Source: Bacteroidales bacterium UBA3834 (GTDB taxonomy: Bacteria > Bacteroidota > Bacteroidia > Bacteroidales > P3). From it: a stretch of DNA of 50,980 nt. The position numbers were made by a program, and so were the translations under genes. This document shows, one piece after another, positions 41,503-50,475 of this stretch. The stretch spans positions 12,497 through 63,476 of the forward strand of contig DGIA01000005.1 of assembly GCA_002392965.1 (NCBI GenBank). The letters are read 5' to 3'. A model generated the notes under the pieces. It saw only the letters and a program-made list of their open reading frames with translations, had not been told where the DNA came from and made no database searches. The number at the start of each line of letters is the position of its first letter. The first letter of the stretch is position 1.

Positions 41503-42717
41503 TTATTCCACTTCGAGCAGAAGTCCTTTCAGGTACTCGCCTTCGGGATGATGGATGCTGACGGGGTGGTCCATGGCATGAGGCAGCTGGCGAACGATGC
41601 GCACACGGCGGCCGGCATTCATGGCAGCGGTGAAAACCATGGTCTGGAAGTCTTCCCTGCCGACGGCCTGGCTACAGGAGAAGGTCATCAGCAAACCACC
41701 GGAAGCAATTTTCTCCATGGCACGCTGGTTGATAGAGCGGTAGCCCTTAAGTCCTGCCTGCAACGAGCGGTGATTCTTTGCAAAGGCCGGCGGGTCGAGG
41801 ATGATAAAATCGAAGCCTCGCGCACAATCGCCCTTATCGATGGTACTCAGGTATTCGAGTACATCGGCAGCGACGCCGCAATGCGACACATCGGTACCAA
41901 AGTTCAGCTCAACATTACGCTCACAAAGAGCGATTGCCTTCTTGCTGATATCCACGGTCTCGACATAGTCGGCACCCCCTTTCAGGGCTGCCAACGAGAA
42001 GCCTCCGGTATATCCGAAACAGTTGAGAAGGCGGCGATCAAGGGCGAGCTGCTGGACAAGAGCGCGGTTTTCGCGCTGGTCGATGAAGAAGCCCGTCTTC
42101 TGTCCTTCGTAGAAATTCACCGTCAGACGTATTCCATTCTCCAGAACCTCATTCTCCGCAATCTCCTCACCCCATATAATGCCGTCCTGCACACCACCGC
42201 CCGGGACAGTGGCGCTGCTTTTGTCGAAGACAGACCGGAGCGGGTAGCCGTGACAGGTCTGCAATTCGTGTACAAACAACTCCACCAGCACAGGCAGCAG
42301 ACGGTGCATACCCACCGAATGGGCTTGCAGCACCAGCACACCGTTGTACCAATCGGCCACGAGACCGGGCAGGTAGTCGCCTTCGGCATGGACGAGGCGA
42401 AAGACATTGGTCCTTTCATCGCCAAAGAAACCAAGTGCCACACGGTAGTTGACGGCCGAGTGGATGCGACGACGAAGAATTTCCTCGATAGGGAGCGCCG
42501 CCTCGTCGACCTCGAAGGTGAGCACCTTGCAGATGATGCTCTCGTTCTGGTAATGGCCGGTGGCCATCCACTGGCCGCGGAAATCGACCACATCGACGAG
42601 GTCGCCCTCCTGTGGATCACCCTCGATGTGTTTCACCGCACCCGAAAATATCCACGGATGACGGCGCAGAACCGCTTTCTCCTTGCCAGATGCCAATATG
42701 AGCCGCGGACGCATCAT
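41503..42717 (-). CDS. rlmI: 23S rRNA (cytosine-C5) methyltransferase RlmI-like
   Basis: 404 residues. An N-terminal PUA domain (RPRLILASGKEKAVLRRHPWIFSGAV), then an EEHEE-type region and a class I SAM methyltransferase domain: LLNCFGYTGGFSLAALKGGADYVETVDIS (motif I) and FDFIILDPPAFAKNHRSL (motif IV, DPPAF). The catalytic Cys is in LMTFSCSQAVG. This matches RlmI, which methylates C1962 of 23S rRNA. Its start overlaps the rpe stop (ATGA). Confidence 0.9.
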   Translation of the reverse strand: MMRPRLILASGKEKAVLRRHPWIFSGAVKHIEGDPQEGDLVDVVDFRGQWMATGHYQNESIICKVLTFEVDEAALPIEEILRRRIHSAVNYRVALGFFGDERTNVFRLVHAEGDYLPGLVADWYNGVLVLQAHSVGMHRLLPVLVELFVHELQTCHGYPLRSVFDKSSATVPGGGVQDGIIWGEEIAENEVLENGIRLTVNFYEGQKTGFFIDQRENRALVQQLALDRRLLNCFGYTGGFSLAALKGGADYVETVDISKKAIALCERNVELNFGTDVSHCGVAADVLEYLSTIDKGDCARGFDFIILDPPAFAKNHRSLQAGLKGYRSINQRAMEKIASGGLLMTFSCSQAVGREDFQTMVFTAAMNAGRRVRIVRQLPHAMDHPVSIHHPEGEYLKGLLLEVE

Positions 42718-43358
42718 TGCTTCATCTCGTGTATGGTCTTTATCGGATCTTCACTTTTGAACACGGCATTGCCTGCCACCAGCACATCGGCCCCGGCATT
42801 GAACAGCAGGGGTGCATTCTGCAGATTGACACCGCCATCGACCTCGATGAGGCATTGGGGGTTCTTGCGCTGGCACATTTCCCTCAGCTGACGCACCTTG
42901 TTGTAGGTGTTTTCGATGAATTTCTGTCCGCCGAAACCAGGATTGACGCTCATAAGAAGCACAACATCGCAGAGTTGCACGACATCTTCAAGCAGGACAA
43001 CGGGAGACGACGGATTGAGCACCACGCCGCCCTTCATGCCGGCATCATGGATGGCATGCAGCACACGGTCGTGGTGACGGCAGGCCTCGTAGTGGAAGGT
43101 GAGTATGTCGGCACCGGCGTCGCGGAAATCCTGCACATAGCGGCCGGGGTCTTCAATCATGAGGTGTACGTCGAGCGGCTTGCGGGCATGTTTCTTGATG
43201 TGCTTTACAATGGGTTGCCCAAAGCTGATGTTGGGCACAAAGAGACCGTCCATCACATCAACATGCAACCAATCGCACTCAGAGGCATTGAGCATCTCGA
43301 TGTCGCGCTGCAGGTTGCCGAAGTCGGCACTGAGCAAGGAGGGGGAAACGAGTTTCAT
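42714..43358 (-). CDS. rpe: Ribulose-phosphate 3-epimerase
   Basis: 214 residues, complete TIM barrel. It interconverts ribulose-5-phosphate and xylulose-5-phosphate in the pentose phosphate pathway. Signatures: SPSLLSADFGNL, WLHVDVMDGLFVPNISFG, LDVHLMIEDP, MSVNPGFGGQKFIENTYNKV and VDGGVN. Overlaps both neighbours by ATGA. Confidence 0.96.
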   Translation of the reverse strand: MKLVSPSLLSADFGNLQRDIEMLNASECDWLHVDVMDGLFVPNISFGQPIVKHIKKHARKPLDVHLMIEDPGRYVQDFRDAGADILTFHYEACRHHDRVLHAIHDAGMKGGVVLNPSSPVVLLEDVVQLCDVVLLMSVNPGFGGQKFIENTYNKVRQLREMCQRKNPQCLIEVDGGVNLQNAPLLFNAGADVLVAGNAVFKSEDPIKTIHEMKQ

Positions 43359-44251
43359 AATTTGAGTTTTTCAAAGTTTTTACCATAGACACCCTGAGCC
43401 TTGTTGACGGAGACAAAGGCGTGCTCGTCTATGCGGTGGATAATCTGCATGACATGGGGTTTGTCGGTGCGGTGCACCATCATGAGGAGCACCTTCAGGT
43501 TCTGCTTGCTGTAGCAACCCTCGGCATCGAGGAGCGTGGCACCACGACCCACCTCGCGGGTGACGGCCTCTCCTATCTCGTCGTTCTTCGTCGAGAAAAC
43601 CATAATCTGATAGCTTTGCTTGTTGCCGTCGAGCACCATGTCAAGCACATAGGTCATCGTTACCATGACGATGTAGCCATAGACCACATTGGTAATCTTG
43701 CCGGAGACAAAGAATGAGCATCCGATAATGACGATGTCGAGATACATGATGACCTTGCCAGGGGATATATTGTAGAATTTAGTGAGAATCAAGGCGATGA
43801 TGTCTGTACCGCCACTGTTCCCACCCATGATAAAGGTAAGGCCGATACCGCCGCCGCAAAGGGCACCGCCAATGATGGCACACATGAACGGTTCGAACTG
43901 GATGATGCCGGTGGCAGGGTCGCTAAAGAGGTTCTCCACATGCAGCACCTGCTGCCACAGAATGAAGCAGAGCGACGACATGACGATGCCGTAGATGGTG
44001 TTGGCGCCGAACTTGGACCCCAGTACCTTGAAGCCGATAGCCAGCAAAATTCCATTGATTATGAAGTTGAGCACACCGATGGGCAGGGGTATGCCGACAG
44101 CGATGTTGAGCACCGACGAGATTCCGCTCACACCGCCACCCACAATCTTGGCAGGCAGCATGAAGGCCGACCATGCAAAGGTATAGACCAGTATGCCCAC
44201 CGTGATGAGCACATAGGATACTATTCCGTGTTTGACACTCTTCTTTTCCAT
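43355..44251 (-). CDS. YitT family membrane protein (DUF2179)
   Basis: 298 residues from MEKKSVKHGIVSYVLITVGI. About six transmembrane helices (for example VLITVGILVYTFAWSAFML, GVLNFIINGILLAIGF), the conserved GGGIGLTFIMGGNSGGTDIIALIL, then a soluble C-terminal DUF2179 domain (MVFSTKNDEIGEAVTREVGRGAT to VSVNKAQGVYGKNF). Function of the family is unsettled. I chose the ATG at 44251; an in-frame ATG at 44335 lies inside yggS. Stop overlaps rpe start (ATGA). Confidence 0.88.
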   Translation of the reverse strand: MEKKSVKHGIVSYVLITVGILVYTFAWSAFMLPAKIVGGGVSGISSVLNIAVGIPLPIGVLNFIINGILLAIGFKVLGSKFGANTIYGIVMSSLCFILWQQVLHVENLFSDPATGIIQFEPFMCAIIGGALCGGGIGLTFIMGGNSGGTDIIALILTKFYNISPGKVIMYLDIVIIGCSFFVSGKITNVVYGYIVMVTMTYVLDMVLDGNKQSYQIMVFSTKNDEIGEAVTREVGRGATLLDAEGCYSKQNLKVLLMMVHRTDKPHVMQIIHRIDEHAFVSVNKAQGVYGKNFEKLKL

Positions 44252-44261
44252 ATCTTGTCTT

Positions 44262-44936
44262 TTACTTTTTAACTGAATAATCGCGCGCCCCGAAAATGCT
44301 CGTGCCGAGCCGCACCAGGGTCGAGCCCTCTTCAACGGCCACCGTCCAGTCGTGGCTCATGCCCATCGAGACGGTGTCGAACCACGGCGTGTCTGCAAAT
44401 GCGGTAGCCTTCAATCTGTCGAAGAAAGTCCGCACCTCGTGGAAATCGGCCCGCACCCGCTCCGTATCGTCGGTGTGCGAAGCCATACCCATCAGACCGC
44501 GGATGCGCACATGCGGCAAGTCCAGCAAAGCCAATCTCCCAGGCTCGGCGAGGTCGGCCGGGGCAAAGCCGAACTTGGTCTCCTCCTGGGCCACATGCAC
44601 CTGCAGCAGCACATCAACCACCCTCCCCGCTTTGGCAGCAGCCTTCTCCACCTCTTCCAGATGTTCCACACTATCGACCCCGTGAATCATACTCACAAAG
44701 GGAATGTAATATTTCAACTGCTTGCCCTGCAGGTGGCCGATGAAGTGCCATTCGATGTCCTTGGGCAACACAGCGGCCTTGTCGCGCAACTCGGTGGCAT
44801 AGTTCTCACCAAAGGCACGCTGGCCGGCGCGGTAAGCCTCCATGATATCCTCCACGGGCTTCAGTTTACTCACCGCCACCAGCTGCACCCCTTCGGGCAG
44901 CCGCTCTTTGATATGCAATATGTTCTCTGCAATCAT
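44262..44936 (-). CDS. yggS: Pyridoxal-phosphate homeostasis protein YggS
   Basis: 224 residues, the normal length. It is a PLP-binding TIM-barrel protein without known catalysis that buffers vitamin B6. PLP-binding Lys is in VQLVAVSKLKPVEDI, followed by FGENYATEL, WHFIGHLQGKQLKY, and MGMSHDWTVAVEEGSTLVRLG near the end. Ten bp upstream of the yitT-like gene. Confidence 0.93.
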   Translation of the reverse strand: MIAENILHIKERLPEGVQLVAVSKLKPVEDIMEAYRAGQRAFGENYATELRDKAAVLPKDIEWHFIGHLQGKQLKYYIPFVSMIHGVDSVEHLEEVEKAAAKAGRVVDVLLQVHVAQEETKFGFAPADLAEPGRLALLDLPHVRIRGLMGMASHTDDTERVRADFHEVRTFFDRLKATAFADTPWFDTVSMGMSHDWTVAVEEGSTLVRLGTSIFGARDYSVKK

Positions 44937-44989
44937 AGTACGTCTTTAACGACAGATTGCAGATTTTATTATATAAAAAATAAAAAACT

Positions 44990-46891
44990 TCAACAACCCA
45001 TCCGGCGGCTGCCGTCGGCCAGCACCTGCTGCACCAGCTGGGACGTCTGCTGCTTGAGCTCCTCGATGAATTGGCGGGCGTCGTATTTATGCGCCTCTAT
45101 GTCGCGTAACTTCTTCTCCCACTGTCCGGTAAGCTCGGCGCTCTTGAGCAGTTCCTCCTCTATGACGCCGATGAGGGCTATGCCTGTGGGCGTGGGTTCG
45201 AGGCTTTTGCGCACCTTGCTGATGTACTGCCGTTTGAAGAGGGTCTCGATGATGGCGGCGCGGGTCGAAGGACGTCCGATACCGTTGGCCTTGAGTGCAT
45301 CGCGCAGCTCCTCGTTCTCCACCGTCTTGCCGGCGGTCTCCATAGCACGCAGCAGCGTAGCCTCGGTGTAAGGCTTCGGAGGCGTGGTCCATTTCTCGGC
45401 CAATGTTGGTGTATGGGGGCCTTTTTCTCCTTTACTAAAACTAGGCAGCGTTTTTTCTTCGTCGGATTGGTCAGCCTTATCAGATGCGTCAGATTCGCCA
45501 GCTGGGGTCTGATGTCCCCAGGCGAATACATCATGCCACCCCTGATCCAGAATCTGCTTACCTGTGGCTTTGAATACCACCTTATCCCCTTTCTTCTTGC
45601 CGTCTTTAGGGGCTGTCTCTACTTGCCCCAAGACCGTTGTTGAAGAGAATTTGCAATCGGGATAAAATACAGCAATAAAATGTCTTACAATAAGATCAAA
45701 GACACGCTTCTCGTTGTATGTCATGTCGCCATTGGCCGGGTTGACCCCTGTCGGTATGATAGCATGGTGGTCGGTGACTTTCGAAGAATCAAACACCTTT
45801 TTGCTTTTATTTAGCACCTTCCCCATAAGCGGTTCTATCAACGGGCGATAAGGAACGAGCCCTTGAAGGATTAAAGGACATTTGGAATAGATGTCATCGG
45901 GCAGGTATGTGGTGTCAACACGCGGGTAGGTGGTAAACTTTTTCTCGTAAAGGCTTTGGATATATTTCAAGGTATCGTCAGCCGAGAAGGAGAACTTCTT
46001 GTTACACTCCACCTGAAGCGAGGTAAGGTCGAAAAGTCGCGGCGGTGCCTCCGTACCATTCTTTTGAGAAATAGATGTAACCTCGAAGGGTCTATCCTTT
46101 ATGAGTTCAAAAGCCTGCTTGGCTTCCTCTTCTGATGTAATGCGTCCCTTACTATCCTGTGTGGCAGACTCCTCTTCTTCCTCTTTTTTTTCTGATTGCC
46201 GCAATGTAAACAACGTATCACGATATACTGTAGATAGAACCCAGTATTGTTCTGGCTTGAAGTTCTTTATTTCGAAGTGGCGCTTCACAATCATGGCCAG
46301 CGTGGGGGTCTGCACGCGGCCGATGGAGAGCACCTGCTTGGGGTCTGTGCGGAAGCGCAACGTGTAGAGGCGCGTGGCATTCATGCCCAGCAGCCAGTCG
46401 CCGATGGCACGGCAGAGGCCCGCCTCATACAGACTTTGGTACTCCTCCTGCGGCTTGAGGCTGGCGAAGGCCTCGCGGATAGCCTCTTCGGTGAGGCTGC
46501 TCACCCACAGGCGTTGCACGGGGCAGGTGGCCTTGGCTTTCTGCATCACCCACCGCTGTATCAGCTCACCCTCCTGGCCCGCATCGCCGCAGTTGACGAT
46601 GCCGTCGGCGGCCTGCATCAGCCTCTCGATGACTGCGAATTGTTTCTTGTACCCGTCGTTCTCAATCAGCTTGATGCCGAACCGGGGCGGTATCATGGGC
46701 AGCGTCGAGAGGCTCCACCGCTTCCAGTAGTCGCTGTAGTCTTGCGGCTCCTTGAGGGTGCAGAGATGGCCGTAGGTCCAGGTCACCTGGTAGCCGTTAC
46801 CCTCCATATAGCCGTCGTGCGAGGTGTTGGCTCCCAGCACCTTGGCGATCTCCCTAGCCACACTCGGCTTCTCCGCAATACAAACGATCAT
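44990..46891 (-). CDS. topB: DNA topoisomerase III
   Basis: 633 residues. Type IA topoisomerase that passes single strands and resolves recombination or replication intermediates. TOPRIM elements IVCIAEKPSVAREIAKVLG and NCGDAGQEGELIQRWVM lie at the N-terminus. LSIGRVQTPTLAMIV is the next motif, and TTYPRVDTTYLPDD carries the active-site Tyr. The C-terminal LGRPSTRA-like segment reads ANGIGRPSTRAAIIETL. A charged linker (SDASDKADQSDEEKTL) interrupts the late core. No zinc fingers at the end. An AGTTATGAGTTA-type repeat sits directly before its ATG, 5 bp after the prmA stop. Confidence 0.95.
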   Translation of the reverse strand: MIVCIAEKPSVAREIAKVLGANTSHDGYMEGNGYQVTWTYGHLCTLKEPQDYSDYWKRWSLSTLPMIPPRFGIKLIENDGYKKQFAVIERLMQAADGIVNCGDAGQEGELIQRWVMQKAKATCPVQRLWVSSLTEEAIREAFASLKPQEEYQSLYEAGLCRAIGDWLLGMNATRLYTLRFRTDPKQVLSIGRVQTPTLAMIVKRHFEIKNFKPEQYWVLSTVYRDTLFTLRQSEKKEEEEESATQDSKGRITSEEEAKQAFELIKDRPFEVTSISQKNGTEAPPRLFDLTSLQVECNKKFSFSADDTLKYIQSLYEKKFTTYPRVDTTYLPDDIYSKCPLILQGLVPYRPLIEPLMGKVLNKSKKVFDSSKVTDHHAIIPTGVNPANGDMTYNEKRVFDLIVRHFIAVFYPDCKFSSTTVLGQVETAPKDGKKKGDKVVFKATGKQILDQGWHDVFAWGHQTPAGESDASDKADQSDEEKTLPSFSKGEKGPHTPTLAEKWTTPPKPYTEATLLRAMETAGKTVENEELRDALKANGIGRPSTRAAIIETLFKRQYISKVRKSLEPTPTGIALIGVIEEELLKSAELTGQWEKKLRDIEAHKYDARQFIEELKQQTSQLVQQVLADGSRRMGC

Positions 46892-46896
46892 GACCC

Positions 46897-47733
46897 TTAA
46901 CTCATAACTCTTAACTGAAGTGCGCTCCAGCCGTCGCGGTTTTTCTTGCCTTCCAGAGCCAAGCCCAGTTCGTTGGCCTTGGCCACAAGGGCACCCTCGT
47001 CGGCCTCGTAGAAGCCACTGAGCAACAGCGTGCCGCCCGGGTTAAGCACTGCGGCATAGCGTTCCATGTCGTTCAGCAGGATATTGCGGTTGATGTTGGC
47101 GATGATGACATCGAAATTGCCCTGCAGCGTGGTAGCATCGCCCAACTTGAGGGTGAGTTCCACTCCGTTCGAAGTTGCATTCTCACGAGCGTTGTTGAAA
47201 GCCCACTCGTCGATATCGACACCTTCCACATAGGCGGCACCGCGCATCTTGGCCAGGATGCCCAGCACGGCGGTACCGCAGCCCATGTCAAGCACACGCT
47301 TCCCTACCACATCCAATTCAGCCACATAGCTGAGCATCATGTATGTGGTGGGGTGGTGTGCGGTGCCGAAACTCATCTTGGGCTCTATGATAAGCTCATA
47401 GTCGACATCGTCGCGATGGGGATGGAACGGCGCACGCACCCAGACGGTGCCGCCGTCATACTCCACAAGCACAGCCTGGTGGCCTCTCTCCCACTCCTCA
47501 TTCCAGTCCTTGTCCTCCATCTCTGCGACCTTGTACCGCAGTGGCACAGGGAAAGCCTGCACCGTGGCGGCCAGCCACAGCGGGTCGTATTTCGGCTCCT
47601 GCACATAGGCCTGCAAGCCGTCTTTCGTCTCCACGAAACTCTCATACGGCCCTTCGTTGCCGAGGGTATCCACCAGCATGTCGCGCCAGAGACTGGTATC
47701 GTCCATAGTAAAACTAACCTCGATATACTTCAT
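46897..47733 (-). CDS. prmA: Ribosomal protein L11 methyltransferase PrmA
   Basis: 278 residues from MKYIEVSFTMDDTS. It trimethylates L11 with SAM. The N-terminal substrate-recognition domain (DKDWNEEWERG) precedes the methyltransferase domain: LIIEPKMSFGTAHHPTTYMML, GKRVLDMGCGTAVLGILAKM and VIIANINRNIL. I use the ATG at 47733; a TTG three codons upstream gives a slightly longer frame but ATG is preferred. The spacer to truA consists of ATTGAAAATTG-type repeats. Confidence 0.93.
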   Translation of the reverse strand: MKYIEVSFTMDDTSLWRDMLVDTLGNEGPYESFVETKDGLQAYVQEPKYDPLWLAATVQAFPVPLRYKVAEMEDKDWNEEWERGHQAVLVEYDGGTVWVRAPFHPHRDDVDYELIIEPKMSFGTAHHPTTYMMLSYVAELDVVGKRVLDMGCGTAVLGILAKMRGAAYVEGVDIDEWAFNNARENATSNGVELTLKLGDATTLQGNFDVIIANINRNILLNDMERYAAVLNPGGTLLLSGFYEADEGALVAKANELGLALEGKKNRDGWSALQLRVMS

Positions 47734-47768
47734 ATTTTTCAACTTTCAATTTTCAACTTTCAATTTTC
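47734..47768. repeat. AT-rich dispersed repeat, copy 2
   Basis: On the minus strand AATTGAAAATTGAAAGTTG units repeat up to the prmA start; they also run into the last codons of truA. Related to 25237-25271. Confidence 0.6.
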
Positions 47769-48505
47769 AATTCCCCCGGGTATTCCACTTTGGTGAGGAA
47801 CAGGCCGCATGCCGGCATGCTGACACCTGCCGCGCAGCGATCTTTCTTCTCTATGATCTCGCGCATGCCGTCGATGGTGAGCTTGCCGCGCCCCACGTCG
47901 AGCAGTGTGCCCGTCACCGAGCGCACCATATTGCGAAGGAATCGGTTGCAGCGTATGGTGAAGACCCAGCCGCCCTCCTCTTCGGTCCATTCAGCATGGG
48001 TCAGGTGGCAGATGTTGGTCTTCACCTGCGTGTGCAACTTGGCGAAGGAGGTGAAGTCCTCGTACTCCATCAGCACCCGCGCCGCCTCGTTCATCTTGTC
48101 GATGTCGGGACGGAAGTATATGCGGCAGTACTGCCCCTGGCGGAACGGCAGACGGCGGTCGCTCACATGATACTGGTAGGTGCGCGCGGTGGCGTCGAAG
48201 CGTGCATGGGCGTTGGCTGCCACCGGGAAGATGTCGTAGATGGCTATATCCGGCGGCAGCAGGTTGTTGAGTTTGAACACCAGCTGGCCGCAATCGACAT
48301 CACCTTCGGCATCGAAGTGGGCGTAGAAGTCGCTGGCATGCACGCCGGTGTCCGTGCGTCCGCAGCCAACGACGGCTATGGAGGTGCGCAGCAGCGTGGA
48401 GAGGGCATTCTCGAGGGTCAGCTGCACAGTGGGCAGCCCCGGCTGCGTCTGCCAGCCGTTGTAACACGCTCCGTTATAGGCCAGATGGATGAAATAACGT
48501 CCCAT
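47753..48505 (-). CDS. truA: tRNA pseudouridine synthase A
   Basis: 250 residues from MGRYFIHLAYNGACYNGWQTQ. It makes pseudouridine at positions 38-40 of tRNA anticodon stems. Catalytic Asp is in VGCGRTDTGVHASDFYAHFD; ARTYQYHVSDRRLPF and the RNA-binding FTIRCNRFLRNMVRSVTGTLLDVG follow. The ATG at 48505 lies a few bases downstream of a consensus promoter; an in-frame ATG at 48553 would lie upstream of it. First gene of the long minus-strand run ending at 36015. Confidence 0.94.
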   Translation of the reverse strand: MGRYFIHLAYNGACYNGWQTQPGLPTVQLTLENALSTLLRTSIAVVGCGRTDTGVHASDFYAHFDAEGDVDCGQLVFKLNNLLPPDIAIYDIFPVAANAHARFDATARTYQYHVSDRRLPFRQGQYCRIYFRPDIDKMNEAARVLMEYEDFTSFAKLHTQVKTNICHLTHAEWTEEEGGWVFTIRCNRFLRNMVRSVTGTLLDVGRGKLTIDGMREIIEKKDRCAAGVSMPACGLFLTKVEYPGELKIES

Positions 48506-48515
48506 AAACAAGATG

Positions 48516-48546
48516 CAAAGATACGCAAAAGAAACGACATGGCAAA
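48516..48546 (-). promoter_or_regulatory. Promoter of truA
   Basis: Minus-strand TTTG (48543-48546), 19-bp spacer, TATCTTTG (48516-48523). Expected start near 48508, leaving only a few bases before the ATG at 48505. Confidence 0.75.
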
Positions 48547-48768
48547 ATGCCAAAACATTATACTATATTTTGCATTGTACTATAGCACATTGGCCTTCAT
48601 TGGTTTTGCTCCCCTTTTGCCTCCCTACTGCTCCCCTTTTTCGTGCCTCCTTGTTACATACACCTTAACCATAACGCGAATCCGTTGTGCCTATAACCGG
48701 ATTAATAACAAAGTAGACAAGACAATCTAGGCTTTTTCCAAAAGGACGGTTCTTTCTTTTGCCATGTT

Positions 48769-49446
48769 TTATGCTTTTAACAATTCATTTTTCACAAACC
48801 GCCAGGCTTCCTGTTCGGTCATCGGATGATAGTCCATCCCTACATGGGGTGTGATAACATTCTTTATTCTTTTGGAGGGCGCAAATCCGAGACCACGATT
48901 GCTGCAGAGAATGGGAGTCCAGTAATCATTAGTGTCTGTCCCTGCCGGTATGTTCCATTGTTTAGGGTCTGTCCCCACCAAAGCCACATACTCGCAATCT
49001 TTCCATTCCTTATATTTGTCAACCAGCGGTTGCATGATACAGTTGAACGGGTATTCCATGAATGTGGCCATTACGTTCACCTCCATCGTCCTTGGAATCA
49101 AAGCAGCATATTCATGCTGTGTGTTTGAGATAAGCATACAATCCCTCCCGCTCGGTGCCTTTCTCACAAACCCGTCAATCCACTCTCGGTAGCGGACAAT
49201 AATATCCTTTTCAATCTGCCCACCGCTGTCAATGCTGGCTCTCGATGGAAGCTCTTTGATTCGTATGGCTTTATATCCGAAAGGGTTTACCCCATCGGGA
49301 AGCATCCACTTGTGATGGTCGAAATTCTTGATTTCCGGTGTCTCCTTTTGATCAAGAATCAACGTCGGCGAAACAAGCACGGCAACCTTCACCTTGCCAA
49401 ACTTTTTGTATTCCGGTTTTTGCCAGATGATAACGGGGGTTTTCAT
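48769..49446 (-). CDS. Protein of unknown function
   Basis: 225 residues from MKTPVIIWQKPEYKKFGKVKV. I do not recognise it. It is soluble, with no signal or membrane segment, and has conserved-looking aromatic and Trp-rich stretches (NFDHHKWMLPDGVNPFGYKAI, MATFMEYPFNCIMQPLVDKYKEWKDCEYVAL). The start overlaps the Sel1-repeat gene stop as ATGA, so the two are cotranscribed. That linkage and the AT-rich accessory setting suggest the two act together, as in small effector or immunity modules, but nothing in the sequence shows this. Confidence 0.6.
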   Translation of the reverse strand: MKTPVIIWQKPEYKKFGKVKVAVLVSPTLILDQKETPEIKNFDHHKWMLPDGVNPFGYKAIRIKELPSRASIDSGGQIEKDIIVRYREWIDGFVRKAPSGRDCMLISNTQHEYAALIPRTMEVNVMATFMEYPFNCIMQPLVDKYKEWKDCEYVALVGTDPKQWNIPAGTDTNDYWTPILCSNRGLGFAPSKRIKNVITPHVGMDYHPMTEQEAWRFVKNELLKA

Positions 49447-50210
49447 TTGGACAATCCTCCTTTGGTGTCCAAACAAAGGCTCAAGGCGTAGCGTAGCCTC
49501 TCCTGAGCCTTGGGGTCCAGTTTGTCTGGCTGGTTCTTGTAGGATTCTATCAGTTGCGAGGCTTTCGCTATGTCGCGCTCCACACCGTAAGAACCATTTG
49601 CATAGATATATCCCAAGGCATAGGTCGCTTCTGCGTGTCCATTATCCGCCGCTTTTGTCAGCCACCCAAGGCCTGTATCCACCGCGTGTGCGATGTCACG
49701 CCTTTCGAGATACAGCATACCCAAACGATACTGCGCTGCCGCCACGCAGACGGCACCGTCCAGCACAAGGTTCTCCCAAATAAAATCCGAGTATAGCGGC
49801 CCCAGCGTTCCTTTCAGACCATCCTCGTCATAATCACTTTCTATGGCATTCTTGTAGCATAAGTCAGCCGAAAGAGGATCCTTGTTGAAGAAATCGTCGT
49901 TGTGGCCGTACTCGTACAGCATCCCCAACGCAAACCATGATGCGGTGCACCCACTATCTGCGCTGCGTTGTAGCCAGAGCCTCGACTCAAAACCTGTTTT
50001 CTTGAGTCCCAATGCATGCTGCGCCACCGTAAAGCCCTGCATGGCCGAAGCCTTAAGGCATTCTGTTTCCGCTGGGTCAATGCTCGCAAGGTAGTTCCCG
50101 TAGCCAAACTGACAAAGAGCATCGCCCTGCTCCGCACCATCTTTCAGCATCTGTACCTTCTCATCGTCAGATGCCTGCTTGTAATTGTTCCAATCCATTG
50201 CAGATTCCAT
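49443..50210 (-). CDS. Sel1-repeat protein
   Basis: 255 residues from MESAMDWNNYKQASDDEKVQML. Sel1-like alpha-hairpin repeats recur: GDALCQFGYGNYLASI, AMQGFTVAQHALGLKK, SADSGCTASWFALGMLYEYG, AAAQYRLGMLYLERRDIAHAV and AADNGHAEATYALGYIYANGSYGVERDIAKA. They form a solenoid that binds partners. The longer in-frame start at 50270 is rejected because the -7 box lies between the two. No signal peptide. Coupled to the downstream unknown gene. Confidence 0.8.
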   Translation of the reverse strand: MESAMDWNNYKQASDDEKVQMLKDGAEQGDALCQFGYGNYLASIDPAETECLKASAMQGFTVAQHALGLKKTGFESRLWLQRSADSGCTASWFALGMLYEYGHNDDFFNKDPLSADLCYKNAIESDYDEDGLKGTLGPLYSDFIWENLVLDGAVCVAAAQYRLGMLYLERRDIAHAVDTGLGWLTKAADNGHAEATYALGYIYANGSYGVERDIAKASQLIESYKNQPDKLDPKAQERLRYALSLCLDTKGGLSK

Positions 50211-50226
50211 ATTTGTTTTTTTTCTG

Positions 50227-50234
50227 CAAAGATA
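50227..50234 (-). promoter_or_regulatory. -7 box of the Sel1-repeat gene
   Basis: Minus-strand TATCTTTG, about 17 bases before the ATG at 50210; no TTTG at 19-21 bp. Confidence 0.5.
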
Positions 50235-50266
50235 CGGACTATATACAGATGGTGGTGCAATTATAG

Positions 50267-50469
50267 TCAATTATAGTAAAAAAAAAAAAACTCGGTCCAT
50301 TCGTAACCACAATTTGTGCAACGATGCACATTCTTTGTCTTTTTGACAAAAGTTGTTGGTGCTGGATCCATGAACACCACCAACTTGGCCACAGTATGCA
50401 GTACTTTTTCCTTAAAACCTGTTTCCTTTTCCTTAAACACGGCCCCACATTGCGGACAATTTACATCAT
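50267..50469 (-). pseudogene. Zinc-ribbon small protein gene, apparently frameshifted near its start
   Basis: One minus-strand frame, closed by TGA at 50267-50269, reads VNCPQCGAVFKEKETG, continues for about 25 residues, then HRCTNCGYEWTEFFFFYYN. Two CxxC knuckles spaced as in a zinc ribbon make coding origin likely. This frame has no ATG. Instead ATGATG lies at 50464-50469 in another frame, and one missing base after ATGATGTA would join it to the ribbon. So it is a one-base deletion, a sequencing error or an unusual start. A 13-T run near its 3' end (50278-50290) is a further slippage-prone site. It lies between the 50476 gene and the Sel1 gene. Confidence 0.55.
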
Positions 50470-50475
50470 GTGCTA

